NCBI GenBank assembly: GCA_965203265.1
Contig: CBDBBV010000002.1
Span: 1,116,001 to 1,180,000, forward strand
Length of the DNA stretch: 64,000 nucleotides
Reading direction: 5' to 3'
DNA from: JAHRAW01 sp965203265
Lineage (GTDB): Bacteria; Pseudomonadota; Gammaproteobacteria; Arenicellales; Poriferihabitantaceae
Below, piece after piece: positions 24,991 through 34,793 of this stretch. How positions within the stretch are numbered: position 1 is the stretch's first letter; the number at the start of each line of letters is the position of its first letter. Under the pieces are notes generated by a model, which worked only from the letters and a program-made list of their open reading frames with translations, did not search any database and was not told the origin of the DNA. A program made the translations under genes and the position numbers.

Positions 24991-27273
24991 ATGAACGAGA
25001 AAGTGAACGAGCAGTCAACTTCTGAACAAGGCGAACCGCTTCGAGGAGACAATCCGATCAAGAATCCAAACGAGGACCGCCTCGAACGCGCTGGCGTCGC
25101 CAAAGACTTTGCCCGGCATGTTCTCAAATTGGATGCTAGCGAAGGCGCTGTCGTCGGCGTCTTTGGCCCCTGGGGTTCGGGCAAAACATCTTTCATTAAT
25201 CTCGCCCGAAGCACGTTCGAGCAGAACGATGTTCCAGTATTCGATTTCAACCCGTGGATGTTCAGCGGCACGAAACAGTTGGTCGAGAGATTTTTTGCAG
25301 AGTTGTCCTCAGAGATGAAAGAGAAGAAAGAGAAGAAAGGAAATCTAACTACTATCGGGAAGGCTTTCGCGAATTATGGAACTGCGTTCAGTCCTACAGC
25401 GGGTGCAGTGTTGTCTATTTTGGCCGGGCCGCTAGCTGGAAATCTAACAGAAAACGCCTTAAAGGCTGTGTCGGAAGCAGCCGGCAATGTCACCGCGCAA
25501 AAGACAAGTACCATCGCTCTGCGCAAGGAGATTACTTCTGCTCTAGAAAAACGCTGTAACCCGATCGTAGTCGTCCTTGACGATGTAGACCGCCTATCCG
25601 CATCTGAAATTCGGGAGATGTTTAAGCTTGTACGCTTGACGGCCAATTTTCCCCATATCATTTACATCATACCTTGCGACAGACTTCGCATCGAAAAAGC
25701 ACTCTATGAGAATGGCATATCAGGCAGAGACTATCTTGAAAAAATTATTCAATACCCTTTCAAATTACCGGAAGCTCCAAAACATTTGCTTGAAAAAGAA
25801 CTTTTACGCGAAATCGAAAAAATTCTCGCCGATATGGAAAACATCGACTCTTTCGAGAAAGATCATTGGAAAAGCATGGTACTTCCAGGGATTATCCAAC
25901 CACTCATTCGAAATATGCGGGATGTGCGCCGCTATACTGTTGCTATACGAGAGACCTTAATTGGGATCAAAGGAGAAGTTTTACTTGCTGATGTGCTTGG
26001 ACTCGAGGCTATACGAATTTTTCTGCCTGATATATTTGAATTGTTGCCTAGCGCGAGTGATGTCCTCACAGGAGAGTACCATCAGTACCAAGAATTATAC
26101 GTGTCACCACGAGAAGGCTTCAATAAACCGAGAATGGAAAAGATAAAATCATTGATTCCAGAAGTCAAGAATAACCAGAATGACAAAAATTCTAACGATA
26201 GCAACAAAGATTTCAAGATGGCCACAATGATGTTTGACGCTTGGAGAGAAAAAAATGTAGTTGAGTCAATGATCTATCTTCTATTTCCTAATGGTGACAA
26301 ACTACTGAAAAAGTATTATGGCATGCAGAGAGATAGCGAAGAAAAAAACGAAAAATCTCTCTATACCCGTCGTGTCGGTCATGCGCATATCCTTCGGCGC
26401 TATCTTGAGCGTGTGGTTAGCCCAGGTCTACTGGATTTTTATGATGCTGAACACAGTGTTCGGTATATGTTTACTATTGACGGATTTGACAATTTTCTAC
26501 GCCAGTCGATTTCTCCAGAGCGGTGGCAAAATGTTATTCGTAATTTGCTGGAACTTGATAGTTTATTCCTTCCAACTCAAGTAAAACCAGGCATCACCGT
26601 TCTACTAAATTTATGGCCGGATATGCCAAAACCATCTTCAGTTTTAACTACGATGAGCATCAAAAGAATAATCGAACGCTTGCTGTCAGTTTTGAACACT
26701 TCCAGCGCTACCGACAATATGATAAATCGTATTTGGCCTGAAGTGAAATCGTTATCTTCTAAGTTGGTATTTTTGCAAATCGTGACGAATAACAAAACTG
26801 TTTCAGGAATAGCCAAGCAAGAATTTAAGAATAAGTTTCTAAATGAAATACGATTAGAATCCACCAATGATCCCGAAAAATTTGTCAACGAGCACGCCCT
26901 TTCGAAAATCCTGAATTTTGCAATCACGAACATTCATCCATCGGAAGAAAAGTTAAAAATCCCCGACTTACCCAAATTGACTTTTTTTCTTATCCAGATG
27001 GCTCACAAGAAAACAACAAATGGAATGCCGCCAGAGCAAGTTATTCTATCACCCCTGCAACTCGACTGCGAATTCCTCATTTCCCTATACGGCGGGAAGG
27101 ATACTCTCCATACACGAGTCAAAGAGTTGCGAGCGCAGTTCGAGAATCTAAAACCGTGGATAGAGAAACAGGAAGTATCACTTTCGAGGGCAAAAAAGTT
27201 AATTGCCCTCGCAGATGCGTGCATAAACGAACAACAGACCGACGAAGATTCACCACCAACAGAAACACAATAG
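24991..27273 (+). CDS. KAP family P-loop NTPase
   Basis: This 760-residue protein has Walker A FGPWGSGKTSF (59-69), Walker B IVVVLDDVDRLSASEIREMFKLV near 197-218 and FDFNPWMFSG near 85, the standard motifs of KAP NTPases. A hydrophobic hairpin near 130-160 (TAGAVLSILAGPLAGN) interrupts the domain, as in membrane-associated KAPs. The long C-terminal half (about 350-760) is alpha-helical and unassigned. KAP NTPases are commonly found in defence islands and may sense or anchor at the membrane. No partner follows in the same operon; the gene stands alone between the methyltransferase and the chromosomal genes. It is AT-rich, consistent with transfer. Confidence 0.88.
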   Translation: MNEKVNEQSTSEQGEPLRGDNPIKNPNEDRLERAGVAKDFARHVLKLDASEGAVVGVFGPWGSGKTSFINLARSTFEQNDVPVFDFNPWMFSGTKQLVERFFAELSSEMKEKKEKKGNLTTIGKAFANYGTAFSPTAGAVLSILAGPLAGNLTENALKAVSEAAGNVTAQKTSTIALRKEITSALEKRCNPIVVVLDDVDRLSASEIREMFKLVRLTANFPHIIYIIPCDRLRIEKALYENGISGRDYLEKIIQYPFKLPEAPKHLLEKELLREIEKILADMENIDSFEKDHWKSMVLPGIIQPLIRNMRDVRRYTVAIRETLIGIKGEVLLADVLGLEAIRIFLPDIFELLPSASDVLTGEYHQYQELYVSPREGFNKPRMEKIKSLIPEVKNNQNDKNSNDSNKDFKMATMMFDAWREKNVVESMIYLLFPNGDKLLKKYYGMQRDSEEKNEKSLYTRRVGHAHILRRYLERVVSPGLLDFYDAEHSVRYMFTIDGFDNFLRQSISPERWQNVIRNLLELDSLFLPTQVKPGITVLLNLWPDMPKPSSVLTTMSIKRIIERLLSVLNTSSATDNMINRIWPEVKSLSSKLVFLQIVTNNKTVSGIAKQEFKNKFLNEIRLESTNDPEKFVNEHALSKILNFAITNIHPSEEKLKIPDLPKLTFFLIQMAHKKTTNGMPPEQVILSPLQLDCEFLISLYGGKDTLHTRVKELRAQFENLKPWIEKQEVSLSRAKKLIALADACINEQQTDEDSPPTETQ

Positions 27274-27353
27274 CCGGAAAATCCAACCCCACCAATTGAC
27301 CCCCCACCCAACTCCCGGCATAATCCCACCCCAAACCACCCCGGAATCCCCCC

Positions 27354-27839
27354 ATGGCAGTCCAAAACGAAGCCCAACAGCTCAAAAAAGTCCCCCTACT
27401 ATCCAGCCTAGACACCCGGCAGCTCAAACTCCTAGCATTCACCTGCGAAGTGTTCGATTACGCCGATCAGGACTACCTATTCCATCAAGGCGAAACCTCC
27501 GATTGCGTATATGTCATCCTCAAAGGCACAGTCGAAATCATCGGCAGCGACCAAGACGGCCAACCGGTGTTGTTGGCGACTTCCCCGGCGAATACTTTGA
27601 TCGGAGAGATGGCGGTGTTGAGTGGGGCTAGTCGCACGGCTAGTGTGCGGGCGCGGGGGGCGGTTACTACTATTCGGATTCCGAATGAGCGGTTTATCGA
27701 GTTGATTACCGGCAATCCGCAGGTGGCGTTGCATGTAATGAGGATGTTGAGTACGAAGTTGGCAACTACCAGTGTTCATGCCGCCGATTTGCAGACTCGT
27801 CTCGATCGCTTGGCGGGGGATGGCGCGGGCGATTGCTGA
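27354..27839 (+). CDS. Cyclic-nucleotide-binding domain protein
   Basis: This 161-residue protein consists almost entirely of one cNMP-binding fold: KVPLLSSLDTRQLKLLAFTCE, then YLFHQGETSDCVYVILKGTVEI, and the phosphate-binding cassette region IGEMAVLSGASRTASVRA near residues 83-100. It lacks a DNA-binding helix-turn-helix, so it is not a CRP-type regulator. It lies 39 bases upstream of the ABC exporter-like gene and is probably co-transcribed, acting as a regulatory subunit or sensor for that protein (inference). Ligand not predictable. Confidence 0.85.
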   Translation: MAVQNEAQQLKKVPLLSSLDTRQLKLLAFTCEVFDYADQDYLFHQGETSDCVYVILKGTVEIIGSDQDGQPVLLATSPANTLIGEMAVLSGASRTASVRARGAVTTIRIPNERFIELITGNPQVALHVMRMLSTKLATTSVHAADLQTRLDRLAGDGAGDC

Positions 27840-27878
27840 GCCGTTAGGCGTTCGATGCGCCGCTAGGGCATTCCACCC

Positions 27879-30494
27879 ATGGAAAAATCCATCTACAAAT
27901 ACATACTCCGCCACACCACACGGGATCAAGTGTGGCTCGTGTTGTTGACCGCGGCTTCCATGCCGTTGGTGTATTACTCGCTGGAGATACCGAAACTCAT
28001 CATCAACAAGGCCATCGGCGGCGGCAATGTGGTGTTCTCGTTGTTCGGTTACGAGGTTACGCAGATTCAATATCTGTTGTTGCTCAGCTTCGTCTTCCTC
28101 GCATTGGTCATCATCAACGGCGGCATGAAGTATGTCATCAATGTATACCGAGGCGTGCTCGGCGAGCGTATGTTGCGGCGCTTTCGTTATACCTTGTACA
28201 GTCGCGTCCTGCGCTTCCCCCTGCCGCATTTCAAGAATCTGAGCGGCGGCGAGATCATCCCCATGGTTACCGCGGAGACCGAGCCGTTGGGGGGGTTCAT
28301 CGGCGATTCGATTGCCTTGCCGGTTATGCAGGGGGGGTTGTTGATCACTTATCTGTCCTTCATATTCGTGCAGGATTTCTGGTTGGGCATCGCTTCCATC
28401 GCGTTGTATCCGCCGCAGATTTATCTCATCCCCCGACTGCAACACAAGGTCAATCAGCTGAGCAAACGGCGGGTGCAAAACGTGCGCAAGTTGTCAGATC
28501 GCATCGGCGAGTCGGTCAGCGGCATCGCCGATATACACGCCAACGACACCGGCCATTTCGAGCGCGCCGATGTCAGTCGGCGGTTGGGCATCATCTTCAC
28601 CATTCGCAACGAGATCTATCGGCGCAAATTCTTCATCAAGTTCCTCAACAATTTCCTCGCCCAACTCACTCCCTTCTTCTTCTATTCCATCGGCGGCTAT
28701 CTGGTGGTAACGAATCAGCTGTCGCTGGGGGCGTTGGTGGCGGTGTTGGCGGCGTACAAGGATATTGCGCCGCCGTGGAAGGAGTTGCTCAAGTTCTATC
28801 AGATCAGCGAGGATGTCAAGGTCAAGTACGCCCAGATCATCGAGCAGTTCGCCCCGCACGGCATGACCGAGCCGGCATTGCTCGGAGTTGGTTCGCAACC
28901 GCCGCAACCGCTCACCGGCGAAATTCGCGCCAGCCGTCTGCGCTATGTGGAGGAAGGCGCCACGCAGGTGGACGACTTCGACTTCACCCTCGGCGACGAT
29001 CGCCACAGCGCCATTTTCAGTCAGGACGGCAGCGCCAGCGACGAGCTCATGCAGCTGTTGGCGCGCCTTCTGGCCCCCACTTCCGGCTCCATTCAGGTGG
29101 GCGACGCCGACCTGCAACACCTACCCGAAGCGGTTACCGGCCAGCGCATCGGCTATTGCTCCGCCGCCTCCCGACTGTTCAATGCGTCCATCCGCGACAA
29201 TCTGTATTACGGCTTGAAGCATCAACCGCAAACACAGGCGGAAACGGAAAACAATGAACGCCGTCAAGCCATCAAGGAGGCCCTCGCCAGCGGCAACTCG
29301 ATTCAAGACAGCGAGGCCGAGTGGATGGATATTCGCCTCGCCGGCGCCGCCGATCAAACGGAATTCACCCGCATCGTGCACGCCATCATCCAATGCGTCG
29401 AGCTGGATGACGACCTGCTCACCCTCGCCCTGCGCACCACCGAGGCCATCGACATTCCGGCCGAGTTGGCTGAGCGCATCGTAACCCTGCGAGATCAGTT
29501 GATCGACCGCATCAACAGTGTGGAATCCGGCGCCGTGGTCGAGCCGTTGGATGCGGGCAAGTACATTCACAACCTCACGGTGGAGGAGAACCTGTTGTTC
29601 GGCAGCCCAACGGACGGGAGTTCGGCGGCGGAATTTCTCGCGGCCAATCCGCTGGCCGGCGAAATCCTGCAGCGCACCGGCCTGCGCCAAGCCCTCGGCG
29701 ACATCGGCCTGACGCTGGCGGGTTTGATGGTGGAATTGTTTTCCGATGTGCCCGATGACAGTGAATTGTTCGACCAATTCAGCTTCATCAAGGCCGCCGA
29801 CCTGCCCGAATATCGCCAACTGCTGGCCGAGGTGGGCAGCGAGGGCACGGCGGCGCTGAGTGCCGAGCAGCGGGCGAAATTGTTGGCGGTGAGTTTCCAA
29901 CTGTGCCCGGCGCGCCACCGCCTGGACCTGATCACACCGCCGTTGCAGGAAAAGGTGGTGGCGGCTCGCTCGGAGATGATGGATGCGCTCGGCACGGACG
30001 GCGCGCAGGTTCGCTTTTACGATCGCGGGCGATACAACCGCGGCATGTCGGTGCAGGAAAATCTGCTGTTCGGCAAGATCGCCTACGCCAAGGGCCACCT
30101 GCAACCGCGCGTAACCGAGATCATCAAGGACACCCTCAAGCACACCGGCCTGCACGACAAGATCGTGCTCGCCGGCCTGAATTGCCCGGCGGGCGCCGGT
30201 GGTTCCAAACTGTCGGCGGTGGTGCGGCAGAAACTGACGCTGGCGCGCGCGTTGCTGAAGAATCCGGATATTCTCATCATCAACAACGCCCTGTCGGAAC
30301 TGGACGGCAAGCGTTTCGCCCGCATTCTAGACCGCATCATCGAACTGCGGCGCGGGCGCAATCTGATCTGGGCGCTGAACGATCCGGCGATGCTGCCGAA
30401 ATTCGACCGCGTCCTCATCGCCGAGCAGAACAAATTGCTGCACGACGACTCCGCCGAGGCGTTGTCGGCGGTGATCGAGGAGCTGAGTCGCTGA
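27879..30494 (+). CDS. ABC exporter-like membrane protein with degenerate nucleotide-binding domain
   Basis: This 871-residue protein has a type I exporter transmembrane domain at residues 1-330 (YKYILRHTTRDQVWLVLLTA, LSGGEIIPMVTAETEPLGGF). The NBD-like region starts near 345 and lacks a P-loop: the Walker A position reads IFSQDGSASDEL (about 378-389). The signature position reads GAGGSKLSAVVRQKLTLARALL and Walker B reads DILIINNALSELDG (near 797-810), with Asn in place of the Asp-Glu pair. Between Q-loop and signature lies an expanded region with three ENLLFG-like repeats (about 438, 568, 726). ATP hydrolysis is therefore unlikely. The upstream cNMP-binding gene probably forms a unit with it. 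Confidence 0.8.
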   Translation: MEKSIYKYILRHTTRDQVWLVLLTAASMPLVYYSLEIPKLIINKAIGGGNVVFSLFGYEVTQIQYLLLLSFVFLALVIINGGMKYVINVYRGVLGERMLRRFRYTLYSRVLRFPLPHFKNLSGGEIIPMVTAETEPLGGFIGDSIALPVMQGGLLITYLSFIFVQDFWLGIASIALYPPQIYLIPRLQHKVNQLSKRRVQNVRKLSDRIGESVSGIADIHANDTGHFERADVSRRLGIIFTIRNEIYRRKFFIKFLNNFLAQLTPFFFYSIGGYLVVTNQLSLGALVAVLAAYKDIAPPWKELLKFYQISEDVKVKYAQIIEQFAPHGMTEPALLGVGSQPPQPLTGEIRASRLRYVEEGATQVDDFDFTLGDDRHSAIFSQDGSASDELMQLLARLLAPTSGSIQVGDADLQHLPEAVTGQRIGYCSAASRLFNASIRDNLYYGLKHQPQTQAETENNERRQAIKEALASGNSIQDSEAEWMDIRLAGAADQTEFTRIVHAIIQCVELDDDLLTLALRTTEAIDIPAELAERIVTLRDQLIDRINSVESGAVVEPLDAGKYIHNLTVEENLLFGSPTDGSSAAEFLAANPLAGEILQRTGLRQALGDIGLTLAGLMVELFSDVPDDSELFDQFSFIKAADLPEYRQLLAEVGSEGTAALSAEQRAKLLAVSFQLCPARHRLDLITPPLQEKVVAARSEMMDALGTDGAQVRFYDRGRYNRGMSVQENLLFGKIAYAKGHLQPRVTEIIKDTLKHTGLHDKIVLAGLNCPAGAGGSKLSAVVRQKLTLARALLKNPDILIINNALSELDGKRFARILDRIIELRRGRNLIWALNDPAMLPKFDRVLIAEQNKLLHDDSAEALSAVIEELSR

Positions 30495-30616
30495 GTTCGC
30501 CAAGTTCGCCGAGTTCGCTGCGGCAATGCCCAGCGGCGGTGAATCTGGTGTATCATCAAGAACTTTCGCGGCATTCGCGAAATTCCAATCAACCCACCCC
30601 GGCCAATCACATTGCC

Positions 30617-32821
30617 ATGAACATGCGCTTTCCCCTGCCCCTGCCCTTTCCGTTGTATGCCGCAACCGCGCTGCTCATCGGCATGGCTCCGCTCACATTC
30701 CCATCGGCGGCGAACGCCGCCATCGCCGGCTTGGTGGTTAGCGAAACGCCGGTGGCCACCGAGCGGCAGTCGCGCACCCTTCAGCTGATCAACCAGCTGA
30801 TCGAAAAATCCCACTACCGCAAACTCCCCCTGAATGACGAATTTTCCGAGTCCGTGCTGCAGAAATACATCGACCGGCTCGATCCCGCCCGAAGTATCTT
30901 CCTGCAATCCGACATCGACCAATTCGACAAACTGCGCCACCTGTTCGACGACTTCATCCGCGCCGGCGACCTCAAGCCGGTATTCGCCATCTTCAGCATT
31001 TTCCGCGCGCGGGTGGACGAGCGCGTGGAATTCGCCCTCGAACGAGTGCATGAGCCGTTCGATTTCGAGATGGACGAGACCTATCGATTCGACCGCGAGG
31101 ACGCGGATTGGGCCGCCGACGCCGAGGAGTTGAACGATCTGTGGCGCAAGCGCATCAAGAACGACATCCTCGATCTGCGCTTGGCGGGCAAGGACGAGGC
31201 CGACATACCCGACACCCTGGCGCGCCGCTATACCCATCTGGCGCGGCGCACCCGGCAATTCAAATCGTCGGATGTGTTCGAGACCTTCGCCAACGCCTAC
31301 ACCAATTCCATCGAACCCCACACCAGTTATTTCTCCCCCCGCGCCAGCGAGAATTTCGACATTCAGATGCGCCTGTCGCTGGAGGGCATCGGCGCGGTGC
31401 TGCGCACGGACAACGAATATACGCAGGTGCAGCGCATCATAGTCGGCGGGCCCGCCGACCTCGCCGGAGAACTCAAGGCCGAGGATCGCATCACCGGCGT
31501 GGCGCAGGGCGATGGGGAAATCGTCGATGTGATCGGCTGGCGGCTGGACGATGTGGTGGAGCTGATTCGCGGCCCCAAGTCGTCCATCGTGCGGCTGGAA
31601 ATACTGCCCGGCGAAAATGACCCGGATCCCCACGCCAAGGTGATCGCCATCCGCCGCGACACCATCAAACTGGAGGAGCAGGCGGCGAAAAAGCGAATCC
31701 TCGAAATCGAAACCCGCCGAGGCAAATCCACCATCGGCGTGATCGACCTGCCCTCCTTCTATGTGGATTTCGCCGGCCAGCAAAACAATGTGCCCAACTA
31801 CCGTAGTACCACCCGAGATGTGCGCAAACTGCTCGCCGAATTCCACTCGGAGGGGATCGACGGGCTGATCATCGACCTGCGCGGAAACGGCGGCGGCGCG
31901 CTCACCGAAGCCATCTCCCTCACCGGCCTGTTCATCGAGAAGGGGCCGGTGGTGCAGGTGCACAATTCCAGCGGAAAGGTGCAGGTGGATCGGGATCCGG
32001 ATGCGGAGATCGTGTACGCCGGGCCGCTGGCGGTGTTGGTGGATCAGTACAGCGCCTCGGCCTCGGAAATCTTTGCCGGCGCGATTCAGGACTACCGCCG
32101 CGGGCTGATCATCGGCGAACCCACCTTCGGCAAGGGCACGGTGCAGCATCTGGTCGATCTGGACAGATTCGTCCGCGACCACGACCAGCTCGGCCAGCTG
32201 AAGGTAACCATCGCCCAATTCTTCCGCATCAACGGCGACAGCACCCAGCATCGCGGCGTCATCCCGGACATCATCTGGCCGGACTCGCAGGACGATCAGG
32301 AATCCGGCGAACGAGCCAATGAAAACGCCATCCCCTGGCGGCAGATCGCGTACACGGTGTTTCGCCCATTCCAGTCGGAATTGCCGCCGGCGGCCTTCGA
32401 GCGCATCCGCGAATCCCACGAACTGCGCATATACGCCGACCCGGAATTCCAGTATTTCAAGGACAGCCGGAAACTCATAGACGAACGCCGCGAGCAGCAA
32501 TTCGTCTCCCTCAACGAAGCGGCGCGCAAGCAGGAGCGGGCGCAGCAGGACGCCCAGCGGCTCGAACTGGAAAACCGCATGCGCCAATCTCTCGGACGGG
32601 AGACGGTGGCGTCGGTGGAAGCCCTCGACGAAGAGGAAGAGGAAGACCACGGCGAGGACGGCGGGGATGCCGACGAGGAACCCGATGCCTATCTGCGCGA
32701 AAGCGGCAACATTCTGAGCGACTACCTGCGCGAGATGGCATCCGGCGGTGTCCATGCCGGCGCCGTCGCCGGGCCGGCCGGGCTGGCCGAACCGGCTCGG
32801 GATGGATTGTCCAACAACTAG
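30617..32821 (+). CDS. prc: Tail-specific (C-terminal processing) periplasmic protease
   Basis: This 734-residue protein has a signal peptide (residues 1-38, ending SAANA), an N-terminal Prc domain, a PDZ domain (about 255-345; GIGAVLRTDNEYTQVQRII), then the S41 peptidase core. The nucleophile lies in YSASASEIFAGAIQDY (478 onward) and the catalytic Lys in GEPTFGKGTVQH near 506. Prc trims C-termini of periplasmic proteins and controls peptidoglycan hydrolases. Length fits the family. An acidic, low-complexity stretch (about residues 672-692, mainly Glu/Asp) near the C-terminus is unusual. The ATG at 30617 starts the signal peptide; the frame upstream is antisense-type noise. It follows the ABC-like gene by 120 bases. 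Confidence 0.93.
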   Translation: MNMRFPLPLPFPLYAATALLIGMAPLTFPSAANAAIAGLVVSETPVATERQSRTLQLINQLIEKSHYRKLPLNDEFSESVLQKYIDRLDPARSIFLQSDIDQFDKLRHLFDDFIRAGDLKPVFAIFSIFRARVDERVEFALERVHEPFDFEMDETYRFDREDADWAADAEELNDLWRKRIKNDILDLRLAGKDEADIPDTLARRYTHLARRTRQFKSSDVFETFANAYTNSIEPHTSYFSPRASENFDIQMRLSLEGIGAVLRTDNEYTQVQRIIVGGPADLAGELKAEDRITGVAQGDGEIVDVIGWRLDDVVELIRGPKSSIVRLEILPGENDPDPHAKVIAIRRDTIKLEEQAAKKRILEIETRRGKSTIGVIDLPSFYVDFAGQQNNVPNYRSTTRDVRKLLAEFHSEGIDGLIIDLRGNGGGALTEAISLTGLFIEKGPVVQVHNSSGKVQVDRDPDAEIVYAGPLAVLVDQYSASASEIFAGAIQDYRRGLIIGEPTFGKGTVQHLVDLDRFVRDHDQLGQLKVTIAQFFRINGDSTQHRGVIPDIIWPDSQDDQESGERANENAIPWRQIAYTVFRPFQSELPPAAFERIRESHELRIYADPEFQYFKDSRKLIDERREQQFVSLNEAARKQERAQQDAQRLELENRMRQSLGRETVASVEALDEEEEEDHGEDGGDADEEPDAYLRESGNILSDYLREMASGGVHAGAVAGPAGLAEPARDGLSNN

Positions 32822-32866
32822 AATGGCAACTGGCCAGTGGCGCCGCGCGGCGCCCCGATCGGAGCG

Positions 32867-34168
32867 ATGAAATACTCACGATTTTCCAGCCGGTTCCAGC
32901 GCGACAGCGGTGTACTGAGATTGATGCAGGATCTCGGCAACGCCCTCGACTGCGGCGAAAACATCCAGATGCTCGGCGGCGGCAATCCCGCCAACATCGC
33001 CGAAGTGGGGGGCGTGTTGCGCCGGGAAATGGAATTGCTGCTCGCCGACGGCGGGAAATTCGAGCAGATGGTGGGCAATTACGATTCGCCGCAGGGCAAT
33101 CGCGCCTTCATCGAGGCGCTGGCGGAATTGCTGACCGAGGTGTTCGACCACCCCATCGGGCGCGACAATATCGCCATCACCAACGGCAGTCAGGCCGGTT
33201 TCGGCATATTGTTCAACCTGTTCGCCGGCCGCTACGCCGACGGCACCTTTCGCAAAATCCTGCTACCGATGACCCCCGAATACATCGGCTACGGCGAGGT
33301 CGGCCTCGACGATCAACCGTTTTTCACCGCCAACCGGCCGGTCATCGAAGACATCGACGAGATCACCTTCAAATACCGCGTGGACTTCGAACGCCTCGAG
33401 CTCGATGCGGACGCGGAAATCGGCGCGGTGTGCATTTCCCGCCCGACCAATCCCACCGGCAATGTGGTTACCGATCGGGAGATGGAAAAATTGTGCCGGC
33501 TGACGCGCGCCGCCGGTGTCCCCCTGATCGTCGACAGCGCATATGGCCCGCCCTTCCCCAGCATCGTCTTCAATCAAGCCAAGCCCCTGTGGGACGACCA
33601 CATCATCTTCTGCCTGAGCCTATCGAAACTGGGATTGCCCGGCGTGCGCACCGGCATCATCGTCGCCAATGCCGATGTGATCGGGCAAGTTACCAGTTGC
33701 AATGCCATCTTCAATCTGGCGCCGGGGCGGTTCGGCCCCTCGCTGGTTAGCAGATTGCTGCGCAGTAGGGAATTGTTGTCCCTGTGCGGCGAAACCATCA
33801 TGCCCTATTACCGGCGGAAATCCCGCCATGCCCTGCGCTTGGTGAGCGAGCTGATGGCGGACTTGCCAGTGCGGGTGCATAGTTCGGAAGGCGGCATATT
33901 CCTGTGGCTGTGGTTTCCCGACATGCCCATTTCCTGCGAAACCCTCTATCAACGCCTGAAACAGCGCGGCGTGCTGGTGATCGCCGGACAACACTTCTTC
34001 CCCGGCCTCGCCCAACCCTGGCGACATTGCGACGAGTGCATACGGGTAACCTACGCCACCGACCGCGCGCAGATCGAACGAGGCATGCAGATCATCGCCG
34101 AGGAAGTACGCCGCGCCTACGAGAGCGATGCGGCCACCAGCAAAATGACCACGGCGGCAACTCGATAA
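32867..34168 (+). CDS. avtA: Valine-pyruvate aminotransferase
   Basis: This 433-residue PLP-dependent class I/II aminotransferase aligns along its length with AvtA: FMLGGGNP-like QMLGGGNPANI, NYDSPQGN, TNGSQAGF, ICVSRPTNPTGN-like CISRPTNPTGNVVTD, and the PLP-lysine motif SLSKLGLPGVRTGI. It exchanges amino groups between valine and pyruvate, giving alanine and 2-oxoisovalerate. ATG at 32867 (MKYSRFSSRF) matches the family; GTG at 32837 would add ten residues. It begins 45 bases after prc on the same strand. Confidence 0.95.
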   Translation: MKYSRFSSRFQRDSGVLRLMQDLGNALDCGENIQMLGGGNPANIAEVGGVLRREMELLLADGGKFEQMVGNYDSPQGNRAFIEALAELLTEVFDHPIGRDNIAITNGSQAGFGILFNLFAGRYADGTFRKILLPMTPEYIGYGEVGLDDQPFFTANRPVIEDIDEITFKYRVDFERLELDADAEIGAVCISRPTNPTGNVVTDREMEKLCRLTRAAGVPLIVDSAYGPPFPSIVFNQAKPLWDDHIIFCLSLSKLGLPGVRTGIIVANADVIGQVTSCNAIFNLAPGRFGPSLVSRLLRSRELLSLCGETIMPYYRRKSRHALRLVSELMADLPVRVHSSEGGIFLWLWFPDMPISCETLYQRLKQRGVLVIAGQHFFPGLAQPWRHCDECIRVTYATDRAQIERGMQIIAEEVRRAYESDAATSKMTTAATR

Positions 34169-34178
34169 GGCGTTTCGC

Positions 34179-34184
34179 TATAAT
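34179..34184 (+). promoter_or_regulatory. -10 element upstream of the small membrane protein gene
   Basis: A consensus TATAAT lies 29 bases before the ATG at 34214, just after the avtA stop. No convincing -35 is visible. Confidence 0.4.
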
Positions 34185-34213
34185 TTACAGGGCAATTTTT
34201 CAGGGCAAGGTAA

Positions 34214-34750
34214 ATGATCGACTGGCTGTACGAGTGGCAAATCGAAATCGGTAAGGCGATCGGCTATATCGACATCGCCGCCGCAACCATGATAGCCGGA
34301 CTGGGCTGGCTGATCGCGGTTCTGTGCATATTCCGCAAACACATTTCGGGCAAAGGGAAATACATCTGCTTCTTCAGCGATCTGGTGGTCGCAACCTTCG
34401 TAACGATCACATTCGCATTGGTGGTCGAATTGTCGTTCGGCATCTACACGGACTTGCAAGAGGAAAAGGCCGTCAACCTCTCCCTGCGCGGGGAAATTGC
34501 CAACCTGATCTCCGCCAACGAGCAATTACGTTCAAAACTGCTGCACGACACCACCATCGTGGAGAAGATGCAATCCCTCTGGCAAGAAGGCGCGCGCGAT
34601 GATTTCCTGCAAGTGCCACTGACGGAAATCGGCCACCTCGCAGAGCCCCTCGGCATTACCAATCTGGCCTTCGTGTTTCCGCTGGAGTCCGCGGAGCAAG
34701 TACTCTGCACATTGGACGGTTATCTCCTGTATTGCAGAAAGTTGCAGTAA
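34214..34750 (+). CDS. Unrecognised small membrane protein
   Basis: This 178-residue protein has two predicted membrane helices (about residues 18-42, IDIAAATMIAGLGWLIAVLC, and 53-76, FFSDLVVATFVTITFALVVE), then a soluble, partly helical tail with a Glu/Asn/Gln-rich stretch that could form a short coiled coil. No known domain was recognised. It has its own -10 and sits 43 bases upstream of the 2-phosphoglycerate-kinase-like gene, so it may be the first gene of that operon. The function is unknown. Confidence 0.7.
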   Translation: MIDWLYEWQIEIGKAIGYIDIAAATMIAGLGWLIAVLCIFRKHISGKGKYICFFSDLVVATFVTITFALVVELSFGIYTDLQEEKAVNLSLRGEIANLISANEQLRSKLLHDTTIVEKMQSLWQEGARDDFLQVPLTEIGHLAEPLGITNLAFVFPLESAEQVLCTLDGYLLYCRKLQ

Positions 34751-34793
34751 AATTTTCCGGCGCAACCGGCAGCATCCGAACAAAAAACACACC

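Noticed and set aside
24783..25271. 162-codon minus-strand frame overlapping the KAP start
   Set aside because: It lies mostly antisense to KAP or in the promoter region, has no recognisable motif, and its upper part mirrors the Walker A coding region.
29903..30616. Upstream 238-codon extension of the prc reading frame
   Set aside because: It overlaps the ABC-like gene in another frame; the signal peptide clearly starts at 30617.
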